From Tricholoma matsutake (taxonomy: Eukaryota > Basidiomycota > Agaricomycetes > Agaricales > Tricholomataceae), in assembly GCA_026075535.2 (NCBI GenBank), contig AP026545.1, forward strand, positions 1,364,001 to 1,428,000: a DNA stretch of 64,000 nucleotides, written 5' to 3'. Shown here in pieces: positions 11,626 to 21,951 of this stretch. The translations under genes and the position numbers were made by a program. Numbering within the stretch: the first letter of the stretch is position 1; each line of letters opens with the position of its first letter. Under the pieces are notes generated by a model. It had not been told where the DNA came from. It ran no database searches and was given only the letters and a program-made list of their open reading frames with translations.

Positions 11626-13918
11626 ATGTTCACCACATCCTCACTATTCCTCAAAGCACTCGCAGACACAGGTATCACACATGCATTCGTCAACTGGGGA
11701 TCTGATCATCCCGCTTTACTCGAAGATCTCGAGCGGCAGCGCGTTCAAGGTCAAGGTCAAGGTCGAAGCTTGAACGGTACGACGACGACCAGTGGCACGA
11801 AGCCGGAGATAGTGACCTGTCCGAATGAGATGGTGGCCCTGAGCGCTGCGCAGGGTTATGCGCAAGTTGTTGGGAGACCTGCTGCTGTTATCGTTCATGT
11901 CGATGTTGGTACTCAGGTTCGTTTTTGAGTTATATATATATATATATATGGTGTGATGGTTGACGGTTTGATTGACGTTGGCGTGGACAGGCTATGGCGG
12001 GAGCCATTCATAATGTTGATCGAAGTAGGACTCCGGTTTTGATTTATGCTGGAGCTTCCCCCTTTAGTTGTCAAGGGGAACATAAGGGAGGGAGGAATGA
12101 ATGGATTATGTGGATGCAAGGTGAGTTTTTTTTCGACAATGATCCTTATTTATTTCTCATCGTGATGTCGCAGATATACCTGATCAATCCGCCATAGTGC
12201 GACAGTATATGCGTTATACGGCGCAAATCGGGAGCGGAGCGACGGTTTCTCAGCTTGTCCGACGAGGTTTGCAAATGTACGTGTTTTGTCATTGAACTCG
12301 GATGATATTGCCAGTGGCTTAGTGGGATTGAACAGCGCCACGAGCGACCCCAAAGGTCCAGTTTACCTCTGGGCTCGTCGTGAAGTCATGGAAGAAGAAG
12401 TCCCCTCGTCCCTCATGGAAACTCCATCCTCACTCCACAAATGGCCCTCCACCTCACCCACAGCCTTATCCCCAATAGGTACGTACGCCCACCCACACCA
12501 AACCTTCCCTTCACCCACACCCACCACCTCACTCATCTCCAGCCGCAACCCGAATAAGCTCCGCCCTCCTGTCCGCCTGCTCCCCACTCATCATCACCTC
12601 CTTCCTCGGGCGAAACCCACACGCCGTAGCAGCACTAACATCCCTCTCCACCCTCCTCATCGTCCCCATCTACCTCGCCTGCCCCAACAGCGTCAACATC
12701 CCCTTCTCCCACCCATACTACTCCGGCATCTCCTTCCTCGCACCAGGCACGCATTCCCGACATCTCGCTACCGCAGACGTCATCCTCGTTATCGACTGCG
12801 ATCTTCCGTGGATCCCTGGGAATGATGAGCCACAGGAGGATGCACGTGTGTTTGTGTTGGATAGTGGGGATGCGCTTAAGTGTAATGTGGGGTTCTGGCA
12901 TGTTGGTGCTGAGCTGGTGTGTAATGCTGATTCGGAGATGGCTCTGAGTCAGATTGTCGAGGCTGCGCGGCGGATTGACGAGCAGGCGGGTGTGGTTGGG
13001 GAAACTGTACTGGGGAGTCAGCGACTTAAAGACCGTGCACAGGCGTTGGCGAAAGAACACCAGAAGATGGTACGTACGATGGACGATGTGGAAAATACGT
13101 ATCCAGAGGTGGTGGCGGACACCGCCGTGATAACGTCTAATACTACTGGTATGCCAGCCCCAATCGCGTCTGTCACGGTCCCGAATATCATGGGAGTGCT
13201 CCGGCGGGCGATTCAAGAATTGACGCCGAGTCATGGTTTGGAAACGCTCGTTCTTAATGAGGGGATAAGTAATCACCCAAAGGTCTGGTCTCATATGCGG
13301 CCTGAGGTGCCTGGGCACATGTTTACCTCTGGAGGATCGTCGTTGGGATGGGCGTTGGGCGCAGCTGTGGGCGCGCATGTTGGTGGTGGGGTCGTTGGTG
13401 GGGACGTAGGAGGATATGAGCTGATCGTTGGGATCGTTGGGGATGGATCGTTCTTGTTTGGTGTTCCCAGTTCTGTCTTTTGGATGGCGAGGAGATATAA
13501 CACAGTGGGTTTATGTTTTATTATTATTATTATTATTGATTAATGAATTATTATTCAGCCATTCTTGACTGTCATCCTTAACAACGGTGGTTGGAAAGTA
13601 AGTACGTCATAATACCTTGTAAAAAATATGATTTCTCAAATATAGTTAAAATCTCAGTCTCCTAAACTGTCCATGCTCGGTGTACACCCGACTGGCTACG
13701 GCAGCCAAGCATCCGGCGATAAACTCTCTGTAGGTTTCGGCCCTGATCCCCCGGACTACGCTCAAATCGCCGTCGCAGCTTCAGCTGGGTGGGCATGGGG
13801 TACGCGCGTTACTGTCGGTGGAAAAACCGCCTTGGAGAGTGCGATTTGGGAGGGAATCAGGGTAGTGATTAATGAACGACGGTGTGCTGTCGTCGATTGT
13901 GTTGTGGAGTCGGTTTAA
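11626..13918 (+). CDS. Thiamine-diphosphate-dependent enzyme (acetolactate synthase / benzoylformate decarboxylase-like)
   Basis: Seven exons (11626-11916, 11991-12120, 12174-12276, 12336-12478, 12543-13504, 13559-13597, 13646-13918) join in phase to 646 residues. N-terminal PYR domain: FVNWGSDHPALLEDL, then CPNEMVALSAAQGYAQV, whose Glu is the residue that activates the cofactor in this superfamily. The middle domain (about 190-350) has the nucleotide-type fold pattern DVILVIDCDLPWIPG. C-terminal PP domain: VGDGSFLFGVPSS, then NNGGW after the next splice, which together form the ThDP/Mg GDG...NN motif. The family comprises uncharacterised fungal and bacterial ThDP-requiring proteins, so the substrate is unknown. 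The start at 11626 begins the conserved region (MFTTSSLFLKALADTG). The frame is open to an ATG at 11500, but that extension is low-complexity and unlikely. Confidence 0.9.
11933..11950 (+). repeat. (TA)n dinucleotide run in intron 1 of the ThDP gene
   Basis: A run of alternating t and a about 18 bases long sits inside the 74-nt first intron. Confidence 0.85.
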
Positions 13919-14042
13919 TTTATGTAATGTAAATGTAAAAATAAAACAGAAATATACATCGATCGACCTTTTTGAAAATAGAAATATACTTCCGCCTTCG
14001 TGACGTCACTTCCGCTCTACATTATCACATGCCTCACTTGTG

Positions 14043-14049
14043 TATAAAG
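14043..14049 (+). promoter_or_regulatory. TATA box of the CsbD-like gene
   Basis: A tataaag sequence lies 89 nt upstream of the start codon at 14132. A pyrimidine-rich leader follows (cttttt, ctctttctttcc), typical of highly expressed fungal genes. Confidence 0.6.
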
Positions 14050-14131
14050 AGGTTGGAATGTCTGCTTTTTCTCTTTCTTTCCAACCCACATTCTTACCAC
14101 AACCAAAACCATTCTTACGCGTATATCTATC

Positions 14132-14648
14132 ATGACTTCTTCCAGCGGTGAACCCAAGTAACGCTATTTCTAATAACCACCCACTCGCGTATACTTACTT
14201 TACTGCCCTTCTCTTCAGCAAGACTTCCGGTCAAATGCACTCCATGAAAGGAAGCGCCGTAGAAGCCGTACGTCCACCTCACCCAAAAACCCCAAATCAC
14301 CACTTTACTAACACTTTACGCCAATTTAGGTCGGCAACCTCACCGGTTCGGACTCTTGGAAGAATTCTGGAAAGCAGGAGCATGCCGAGGGAGAGACCGA
14401 GTACAAGGCTGCTCAAGCCCAGGGATACGTCGAGGGTACTATGGATCGTCTCTCTGGTTACAAGGATTCTGTCGTTGGTGCGCTTACTGGTGATAGTACT
14501 CAACAGACTTCAGGTTGGTTTTTTTTTTCTTTTTTTGGTGACGTTTTTGGGATCTTGAATGTTGTGTTCTTCTTCCTTTGTCGCTGTAGGAAATGTCCAG
14601 AAGAAGAAGGGTGAGGCGCAGCAGGAGGTCAATAAGCCTTCGACCTAG
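14132..14648 (+). CDS. CsbD-like stress-response protein
   Basis: Four exons (14132-14157, 14219-14267, 14330-14513, 14590-14648) join to 105 residues. The protein is small, hydrophilic and free of Cys. It has the CsbD-type pattern of repeated Lys/Gly/Glu turns: MHSMKGSAVEAVGNLTGSDS near the N-terminus, GYVEGTMDRLSGYKDSVVGA in the middle and VQKKKGEAQQEVN at the end. CsbD-like proteins are induced by general stress in bacteria and are common in fungi as small mismatch-like hydrophilins, but their biochemical role is unknown. The leader is TATA-containing and pyrimidine-rich, so strong or inducible expression is likely by inference. The first exon is only 26 nt. No defect is seen. Confidence 0.88.
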
Positions 14649-16507
14649 ATAGTCTTGCAGTTTTTTTTTTACTTTGAGCGTGGGTTCTTGGGGGGATATT
14701 ATGTCTTGTAATCATATAGACCTATAGAGATGATTCGATTTTGAACGGTTTATGAGGATTGGTCTTAGTATTTGGACGCAAGCAAGGGTTATAAGGGAGT
14801 GAATGCATCATTCATATTGGACCCGTATGATGCTTGTCGACAATCGATGATTCAAGTTGACGGCATATATATAAGGGCATCAAGGCAAGCACTGAGACAA
14901 AAGAGACGCAATCGAACCTCATTGCATTCCAGCGGGCAAGGTAACTGGAAGAAGGCCTTTTGACGACCCTTTATAAGTATAAGATGCATGTAGCGAGCAA
15001 TGTTAACGCGATTCCAGATTTTTCCCGATCTGACGAACACATCCATCCATCAACTGGACTGATGATTGCGCAAAAGTAGCTCGTAGCCTGGACACAAGTT
15101 TCGTCAATTATTTTTTGTAAAGATCCCGAGTCGGAGGGATGGACGAACGATTTCTGAAACTATTGCGGAGGAAAGGGCGTATCGGGCCCAGGTTGTCACT
15201 GCGTCACCTCCCTACGCAGCAGTTGCATTTGTAGTTTCACTTCCACTGCGAGGTTACCTTCGTAGAACAATAGCCCCTGACGAGTCACGACTCATCACGA
15301 CTCACTCATCCGACGCGGAACTCGCGGAACTGAACCCCGTGAATGGTTTCTTCCCCGTGTTCCATCCATCCAATCATCCATCCACAAAACCTCGGCAAAG
15401 TGAGTGACACCCACAAGACAGGACAAGTGTGTGGTTATGCCTATGCCTATCCCTCACTTCGAAACAGCGTTGATGAGGAAGTTTTTATTGGGCCCATACG
15501 GATGTTAGCTACTCACGGCGGCGACATAAAATGCGCTGAGAGCCCCAACGGCGTCCGACCACGCAAACGATATTTTTTTAACTGTTGTGCTCAAGGATGA
15601 GAAGACGATCCTCGATGGTGCCAGTTTTGACTGATCACTGTGGTGCAACTAATAACGTCTCCTCGTTGTATAGTTAGCCAGGTAGTGTTGCATCAAAGGG
15701 AACAAAACATGTCGGTTGAGAGTGTAAGGAGGGATCTTACATGACCCAGGCTATATCACCCAAGCTTCTCCAATGAGAGACAAAACAAAAAAAAAAAAAG
15801 AAACAAAAAAAGGCCGGCGCAGCGTCGATAGACGATTTTGTAGTTCTGGAACTGGGGTGCATACTCCAAGAGTTCGCTCAAGATAGCCGCGTGGGTGCAG
15901 AACACGGACATCTACAAAGTTGGATTGATATTTCTGATCCCTGGGAGCCCACCAGTCTATGGACCTCCCCGCGAAGCCGAACCTAGCAAGATTATTTTGA
16001 GTGGTTGGTCTTTGTGAAAAAAAAGAACAAAAAAAAACGCGACACATGTATACAGACCTTCTCATCGTCGTACATATGGAACATACCATTTCGACATCCG
16101 TGTTTTCCCTTGACGATTCTTTTTTTTTGGGGGTTACATTATGATATTGGTTGGAGAGCCTTTTTTTTGTTGTCTGGCAGGCTCACTTGCAACCAGAAAT
16201 GAACCTGATCAATATCATGGGAGTTACGGACATAAGTTGTTTGTTGTTTACCTGAACGAGGAGTCGGAAACAAGGACAAATGGTTCTACACGTTGCTTAC
16301 TAACTTGTGTCATCGCGGGAGACGATAGAGTGTACTCGGATCGATGTTGGAAAGTATATGACCGCAGCTATACGAAGCAAGGTTAGTTTGTAGAGGTTCT
16401 CGCATTTGCAAGATCCTGATTCAGGACATTGAACTGTTTTTTTTTTAGACTTGAACACTTTTCGCCTGCTAAAGTACATGCGGCTTCTTTACCTCGAAAG
16501 TCCATCC
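14649..16507. other. Gene-free interval
   Basis: I find no gene with splice or domain support. Frames such as 15343-15600 (plus) and 16089-15751 (minus) are short and cross poly-A/T runs (15785-15810, 16017-16036). Confidence 0.5.
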
Positions 16508-17090
16508 GTTCATTGATCTTCATCCTAGACTGTGCCAGCGACAAAATATCATTCCCTCTTTATCCACAGAAAACTCGCAGTCAGTGAACAGCGCTAACAC
16601 GCCCCTTTTCCGTCAAATGTTTTCTTCGTTTCTGTCTCTATGGTCCTGAATCACTTTCGAACTACTGAAGAGTAAGCATACTGCTTTCTGGAGCGAATTA
16701 CGTGCTCTTGGCAATTGGAGTTTACTAGCGAGGGAACATATATGAGGTCATGATCTTGATGCTTATGGCGGCTCCTTCTGATCGCTCTAGGCCACTCTAG
16801 CTCTAGACTCAGCTGTCAAAAAAAATTTAGTGGTCACTCGTTTGGGACCACAATAACGGGATCATGCCCTATTCGCTCATTGAGTCTTGATATTCATCCT
16901 GGACCGTGACAAAATATCATTTGTCGACTTTACGTGCTCGTGGCAACAAAGCGAACCTAATGTTCGAGGTTATGAAGTCAAGATCTTTCTTGTGGCGAAT
17001 CATCTGTTTGTAACTGCACCTTCTGATCGCTTTAAGCCCATCTAGACTCAGCTGTCAAAAATTCAGTGGTCACCACATAAACGGGTCATT
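16508..17090 (+). repeat. Diverged direct repeat
   Basis: Two copies of one block are visible. The second (about 16877-17090) contains cattgagtcttgatattcatcctgg, ...gtgacaaaatatcatt, acgtgctcgtggcaa, ccttctgatcgct and ctagactcagctgtcaaaaa in order. The first copy has matching pieces at 16512, 16541, 16700, 16778 and 16806 with an insertion of about 130 bp after its first block. No coding potential is seen. It may be an old transposon relic or a tandem duplication. Confidence 0.6.
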
Positions 17091-17519
17091 GACGTATCAT
17101 ACCTACCGTAACCGAGGCACAGTTGCAGTGGATCAAGATAAATAACACACATTGTTTGTCCATATCTCTCGTGAGTGAAGTATATTTCAGGACAAGTGGA
17201 CGCTGACAGAACCCACATCGTAGCAATGTTATCGCCTTGTTATTACCAAGGAGTCGTGTGGAGATCCTGGGCTTGGCCATACTTACAGACGTTGACTAGA
17301 AAACACGAGACGATGGGTTCTTTCGACATGTGTCAGTGATTACTGTGTGCCATGTGCAGCTGAGTAAACAAAATGATTTATTGACTCCGGTAAATTAGGG
17401 GACTTCGCGGGACCCCGAAGAAACCAAGCCTGGATTCCGGGTGATTTTCACAAACAACTGCTGCATAGGTAAGTATAGATTGATCATATGGGTTGGAATT
17501 CAGGGCGCAATCATTAACA

Positions 17520-18254
17520 GGACCCCGGATTATTAGGCCTTGCTGTTCACCAATCCGGAACGATTTTTGAAAAATTTAGGTGACAGAATAGGGTCAAAAT
17601 TAACGTATACCTGTTGTGGGATTCCGGACAGGATGTAGGTAGACCTTTACAGGATGCCATATCCACCTGTGGATAAGGCAGGGTGGTGGATTGGATTAAG
17701 CATCAGAAATGTAACTGTGAAATTGCATGTTCGAGCTTTGGATACTGTAATTTTTTTTCCGTGTGTTGCCTTCCTATTTCTGGCTTATTTATTATTGTCC
17801 TTCTGCCCTCGATGATGTTTCTTTGCTTGCTTTCCACCTCTCCGATGGTACACGCCTCGCAATGGCACTCTCGAGCTTACGGAAGAAGATAGTAAGCAGT
17901 TTTCTACCAAGGGACTGCCAAGTTCAAGGACGCAATGAAGTTGTCGAGGCGGAGAAAAAAAAGGGGCAGCGAGGAATTTGATGAGGATGACCATTATAGT
18001 TATATTTCTTGTTGGGTCTCGTGTCTGTGTAGTCTCTAGTGACCTATTCACATCTACACCCGAAATTTATGCCTATAGACAGGCTGTTTCCTCGAATCCT
18101 CGATCCAGACAATTTTCGGCGGCTCAAAAGGCTGGCTTGAAGGTCCGGACAATTTTTGAAAATTTCGAAAAATGCTAGTTCGCAATCCGGACAAAAAATC
18201 TTATGAGATTTCGACATGTCTGAAACACCCTTAGGCCTAAATAATCCGGGGTCC
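17520..18254. mobile_element. Putative non-autonomous TIR element, about 735 bp
   Basis: The left end reads ggaccccggattattaggcct (17520-17540). The right end (18233-18254) is its reverse complement with one extra base in the A/T run. Interior sequence near each end is also loosely inverted: an atccgga and a tttttgaaaaattt block on the left matches gtccggacaatttttgaaaattt on the right. No transposase is present and I could not find a convincing target-site duplication, so the superfamily is open. Confidence 0.55.
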
Positions 18255-19652
18255 TTCATCAACTCGGCGTTTTGTTTGTGCCATGGGGAATAATTTCGCT
18301 CGGAAGGTTCCTGTGCCCAAAAGGATGCTCCCCAGAAGAGCTTCCAATTGCTTGCCCACATTGCAGACCAACCCCGGGGCTCGGAACTCACGTCGTTTTG
18401 GTATGTAGCGACCTTTAACCCGGGGCCCTTGCCTTCCAATGCCTCAGGCCTCATGGTCAACCCGCGGCCGATCATCGCAAGGATCAAATGATGTAGAGGA
18501 GCGTGCTATATCGATATCCACTCGCCTAGACGCTGACCAGTGAGCAGCTCTGTCTCTTTCACGACCTCCAAATATGTGCTGTTCTCATCGAGAATGACAG
18601 GGGCCCGTTGAACACCTGTATCTTGGGGAGGCACCTAAACCTGGTCTTCGAGCAGGCGAAGTCCTCGTTCAAATGACGTTTTCCATTTTGAGATGGCTCC
18701 AAATAGTCGGGCTGACTTGTTTATATCTCTGGATCAAGGCTTTTGGTGTAAATCGTGCAGATATACACTAGTGCGAGTGGTTTCTATCCGCCTCCTGAGG
18801 GATAATCGACTATTTTAAGGTTAGGATTCTTTGGATATATATCTGATATTTCCAGTTGGAAAACCGGTGATGGAGTCCTGGGACTTGTTGGAATGAGCAG
18901 TTTTGAGTTATGTTACAGAACAGTTTTTGGATCGGCTGAAATAGATCTTTCAGGGTGCCTATACGGAGCATGTATTGCTGCGCGCCTGCTACTCGCACCC
19001 TTCGCAAGCCTAATCACTTATCTTGGGTTTAAGCTGCAGGGATTCTTCTAACGAGTAAGCCTCAAGTTAGTGGCCGTTCCAGTCTGAATTCGGTTTAGAT
19101 TTACTTACAGCGTTTTGCGGAGTGGCGGAAGGTGATGACGTTCTTGTTCACGCTGGAGCTTCAGGCATGTGGGAGTGGTTGCTATCCAATCGGCATGCCC
19201 CAAACGGTGAATAATGAGTGTCTTTTTGAAATGCTTCCGGTTGAAGAATTTTCTTACCCAGGACAGACGCACCGTAAACCGCAGGTCCGCAGCCACATCT
19301 ACACAACAAAAACTTGATTGGCTTTTACACATGCCTAATGGAGCCACTAGCGCAGCCAATCATACAATCCAAAGGATTTTCCGCGGTTATCAAAGAAGTA
19401 ACAGATCGAAAAGACGCGTTGATTTTGTTGCGAGCATTGGAAACAAGACATCGAGTTCTTAGCTGTAGATGGCAGGATGATAATGCTCGTAACGCTCAGT
19501 AGCATGTCGTGCCTCTCAAAAGTCTGGAGTAGTTGTTCCAAACAGGTGGAGTCCTTAGTCGATGCTACTCAAACAGAGGTAAGAACATAAACATGGCAAA
19601 TTATAGCTACCTTTCTTGTTCCAGTACGTTTCGGAGACTACAGTAAGTGCTA
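18255..19652. other. Gene-free interval before the tRNA
   Basis: The longest frame (18487-18044 minus, 147 codons) overlaps the TIR element and shows no domain. Small frames around 19105-19541 overlap on both strands. Nothing is supported. Confidence 0.45.
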
Positions 19653-19739
19653 TCCGGTATGGTGTAACGGCTAACATTGCCGCCTTTCATTGATGGTCAT
19701 ACTTACGCGGCAGCTCGGGGTTCGATTCCCCGTACCGGA
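19653..19739 (+). tRNA. tRNA-Glu(UUC) with a 16-nt intron
   Basis: Acceptor stem tccggta pairs with taccgga (7 bp). The D arm follows (ggtgtaacggctaac). The anticodon stem gccgc (19679-19683) pairs with gcggc (19707-19711). The loop starts ctttca with anticodon TTC at 19686-19688. A 16-nt intron (19690-19705) sits at the canonical position one base 3' of the anticodon. The T arm is cggggttcgattccccg. A discriminator A and a T5 run (19746-19750) that can stop RNA polymerase III follow. Confidence 0.93.
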
Positions 19740-21391
19740 ATATCCTTTTTGTTACAAAGATTCAAATTTCCCAACGCCTAGAGTCCTCGGATAGCAATAT
19801 AGCAGTCACCTCTAATACAATTACTCCTCCAAGAAATCGTGGTAACTTTGGCTTAATGTCGATAACTGGGTTCTCTCTCACACTCACATGTACAAATGTA
19901 CTACGTTAGACAAGAGATAGGGCATGATGCATGAACTTCGAAGGTTGAAAATGAGTGGCTGCTGCCTTAACCTGTTTTGGGGGACTAGATTGTCATCAAC
20001 TATCTACTTTCGGCATGAAGATTCAAAACGATCACCCACTTGACAATTTGTACCCATTAAAGGGACAAAGCATCTACATAGAATTCGAAGAAGCGTGCAG
20101 ACTCGGAGAACCGGGGTCATCGTAACAAACGCCGTCGGAAATCTGTTTTGACTCCCTGCTCACAGCAAGTTGATCTGGGAACTCCAATGAGACTCCAATG
20201 TGTCGTTGCCGTAACGTTGTCATAAATCAGCGAGGCCCTAGGCAGTTACTGCGTACCGACATTACTCCTGAATCCATTTATGTAAGAAAAGTGTTCTTAT
20301 GTTCTGTCAAGTCGGATGGGAGAGCACCAGTCGATCAGAGAGCTTCGAATTCGGAGTCAATATAAACCGGAGCCAGAGCTGTGCAATCGGGTAGTCAAGA
20401 TCAGGGGAAGGTTCGCGGGAGTGGGGAAAACATGCTTATCGATGTAAAGTTCAAGCGGCTATTCAATCGATGATCTCATGGCCGTTCTAAGCCGCACTAT
20501 AGTACTATTGTTTATACAGCGACGCAGCGACTATGAATGTAGCGTAGGTAGATATCAATATAGTAATACTAATATGTAGGGAGTGGATCAGCTGACTGCA
20601 AGCGGCGAGACGACGATCATTAAATTGAGCAAGGCATGATTGAAATTTGAAACTTGAAAGTTCTCAATGCCGTCGGCGTTGCACCGGAGTTTAAGTGTCT
20701 TGCTCATCATTATTTGCCACGACGAGAGTACTGTAAATGCGTAAGTTTGTCACAGGTATATCTTCGAAAATTACACTGACCTATGCTGCTCGCTGTGATT
20801 ATGATTCCTTTTCTATAAATTGCCATTGCAATGTTACCACGGCCGGCTCAGCTCGCCCGTGTAGATACACCGTACCTGAGCCATTGAGCCGATTTATGAG
20901 CCAAAAAAAATGAGAGGCTTGTGATGAATGTGTTTCCTTTTTCACTTCCTGACTGTCCGCCTACGACGAGTAGTTGTTGAGTAGTTGGCTAGTTTTATGC
21001 TTACATATTTATTCAACGATGTATGAGTATTTGCACATATTGTGTTTTATGACCATCACTTGTTCATAACAACAATTTATCAGGCTCATTAGCGAAAGCA
21101 TCCTTTTTCATTACCGACCTCAGACCTGTGAGTGGCATTTAGCAATCAATCTAACATGGCCGACTGCACTTCCGCCTGAATGGCATGGCCGGAGAGAAGA
21201 GCCACAGATCCAGATAGCTTCCTCCATTTTCTTGTTAATTAAGATTGTCCTTCCGCCGTGGCCTCACTGCCATGGAGAGTGCGATTTCCAAATGCTAACG
21301 TCATTCTCCAGGCTTCAAGTACAGCCAAGTGCACGCATCCAAGTTTTGCCTTTCCTATTCAAAGATGCACACGTATGACGCCAGTTCCTAA
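19740..21391. other. Gene-free interval
   Basis: No frame above 60 codons is found here and no repeat is obvious apart from AGCC-rich words near 20850-20905 that resemble the hAT MITE ends seen further right. Confidence 0.5.
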
Positions 21392-21398
21392 TATAAAT
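21392..21398 (+). promoter_or_regulatory. TATA-like box upstream of the GNAT frame
   Basis: The sequence tataaat lies 47 nt upstream of the GTG at 21445. If it is used, the transcript would begin close to the conserved N-terminus, leaving little space for an upstream coding exon. Confidence 0.4.
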
Positions 21399-21444
21399 AT
21401 CTGAGACCAAACCGACGTTAAGGCCTTTTCAACTAGCTCCTGAC

Positions 21445-21951
21445 GTGGCCTGCTTGCCAATCACCGCTGAGCAAACTTTACCACTCCGTCACTCGGTTCT
21501 GTGGCCAAACATGCCCATGTCACATGTCTGTCTTCCCGAAGACGCAAACGGATTGCACCTTGGCGCATTCGTGCCTTCCCATGATCATCCCGTTGCCGTC
21601 ATATCTCTGTTCATCGAATCAGCGCCTATCTGCGTTGACACAATCCTCAGTCATCATGGAGCTGAGCCTGTACAGGTACGGTTCAGAAAATTCGCATGTG
21701 ACCCAGCATACCAGGGGTGTGGCGTTGGTTCCCGGCTCCTACAATATTCGGGATCGGTGGCTCGTTCCGAACTGAATGCCAGAGCACTTTGGTGTGACGC
21801 AAGAACCTCGAGCAGCGACTGGTATAAGAAGCGAGGATTAATCCCTTTCGGCGAGAAATTCTACAGAGGGCCAGTGGAGTACGTTCGAATGTACATCGAT
21901 GTTGGGGTTTCGGTACCTGTACGAGATGATAGTACCTATGCACGAGGCTAA
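21445..21951 (+). CDS. GNAT-family N-acetyltransferase, start codon not ATG
   Basis: This is a single open frame of 168 codons. The fold markers are in order: a conserved N-terminal substrate segment (PITAEQTLPLRHSVLWP), LHLGAF, a beta4 strand VRFRKFACDP, then motif A YQGCGVGSRLL (Q-x-x-G-x-G) for acetyl-CoA, and WYKKRGLIPFGEKFYRGP near the end. It should transfer an acetyl group to an unknown amine. The conserved region starts before any ATG. The frame is open upstream, but the first in-frame methionine (21511) would cut off conserved residues, and the GTG at 21445 sits in a good initiation context (tgacGTGGcc). Either the start codon has mutated, a short upstream exon exists, or GUG is used. 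Confidence 0.75.
   Translation: MACLPITAEQTLPLRHSVLWPNMPMSHVCLPEDANGLHLGAFVPSHDHPVAVISLFIESAPICVDTILSHHGAEPVQVRFRKFACDPAYQGCGVGSRLLQYSGSVARSELNARALWCDARTSSSDWYKKRGLIPFGEKFYRGPVEYVRMYIDVGVSVPVRDDSTYARG

Noticed and set aside
12635..13378. 247-codon minus-strand frame
   Set aside because: It is the antisense of the ThDP enzyme exon 5, His/Arg-rich without any domain; the sense strand has clear motifs.
18044..18487. 147-codon minus-strand frame as a gene
   Set aside because: It overlaps the TIR element end, has no recognised domain and no splice or promoter support.
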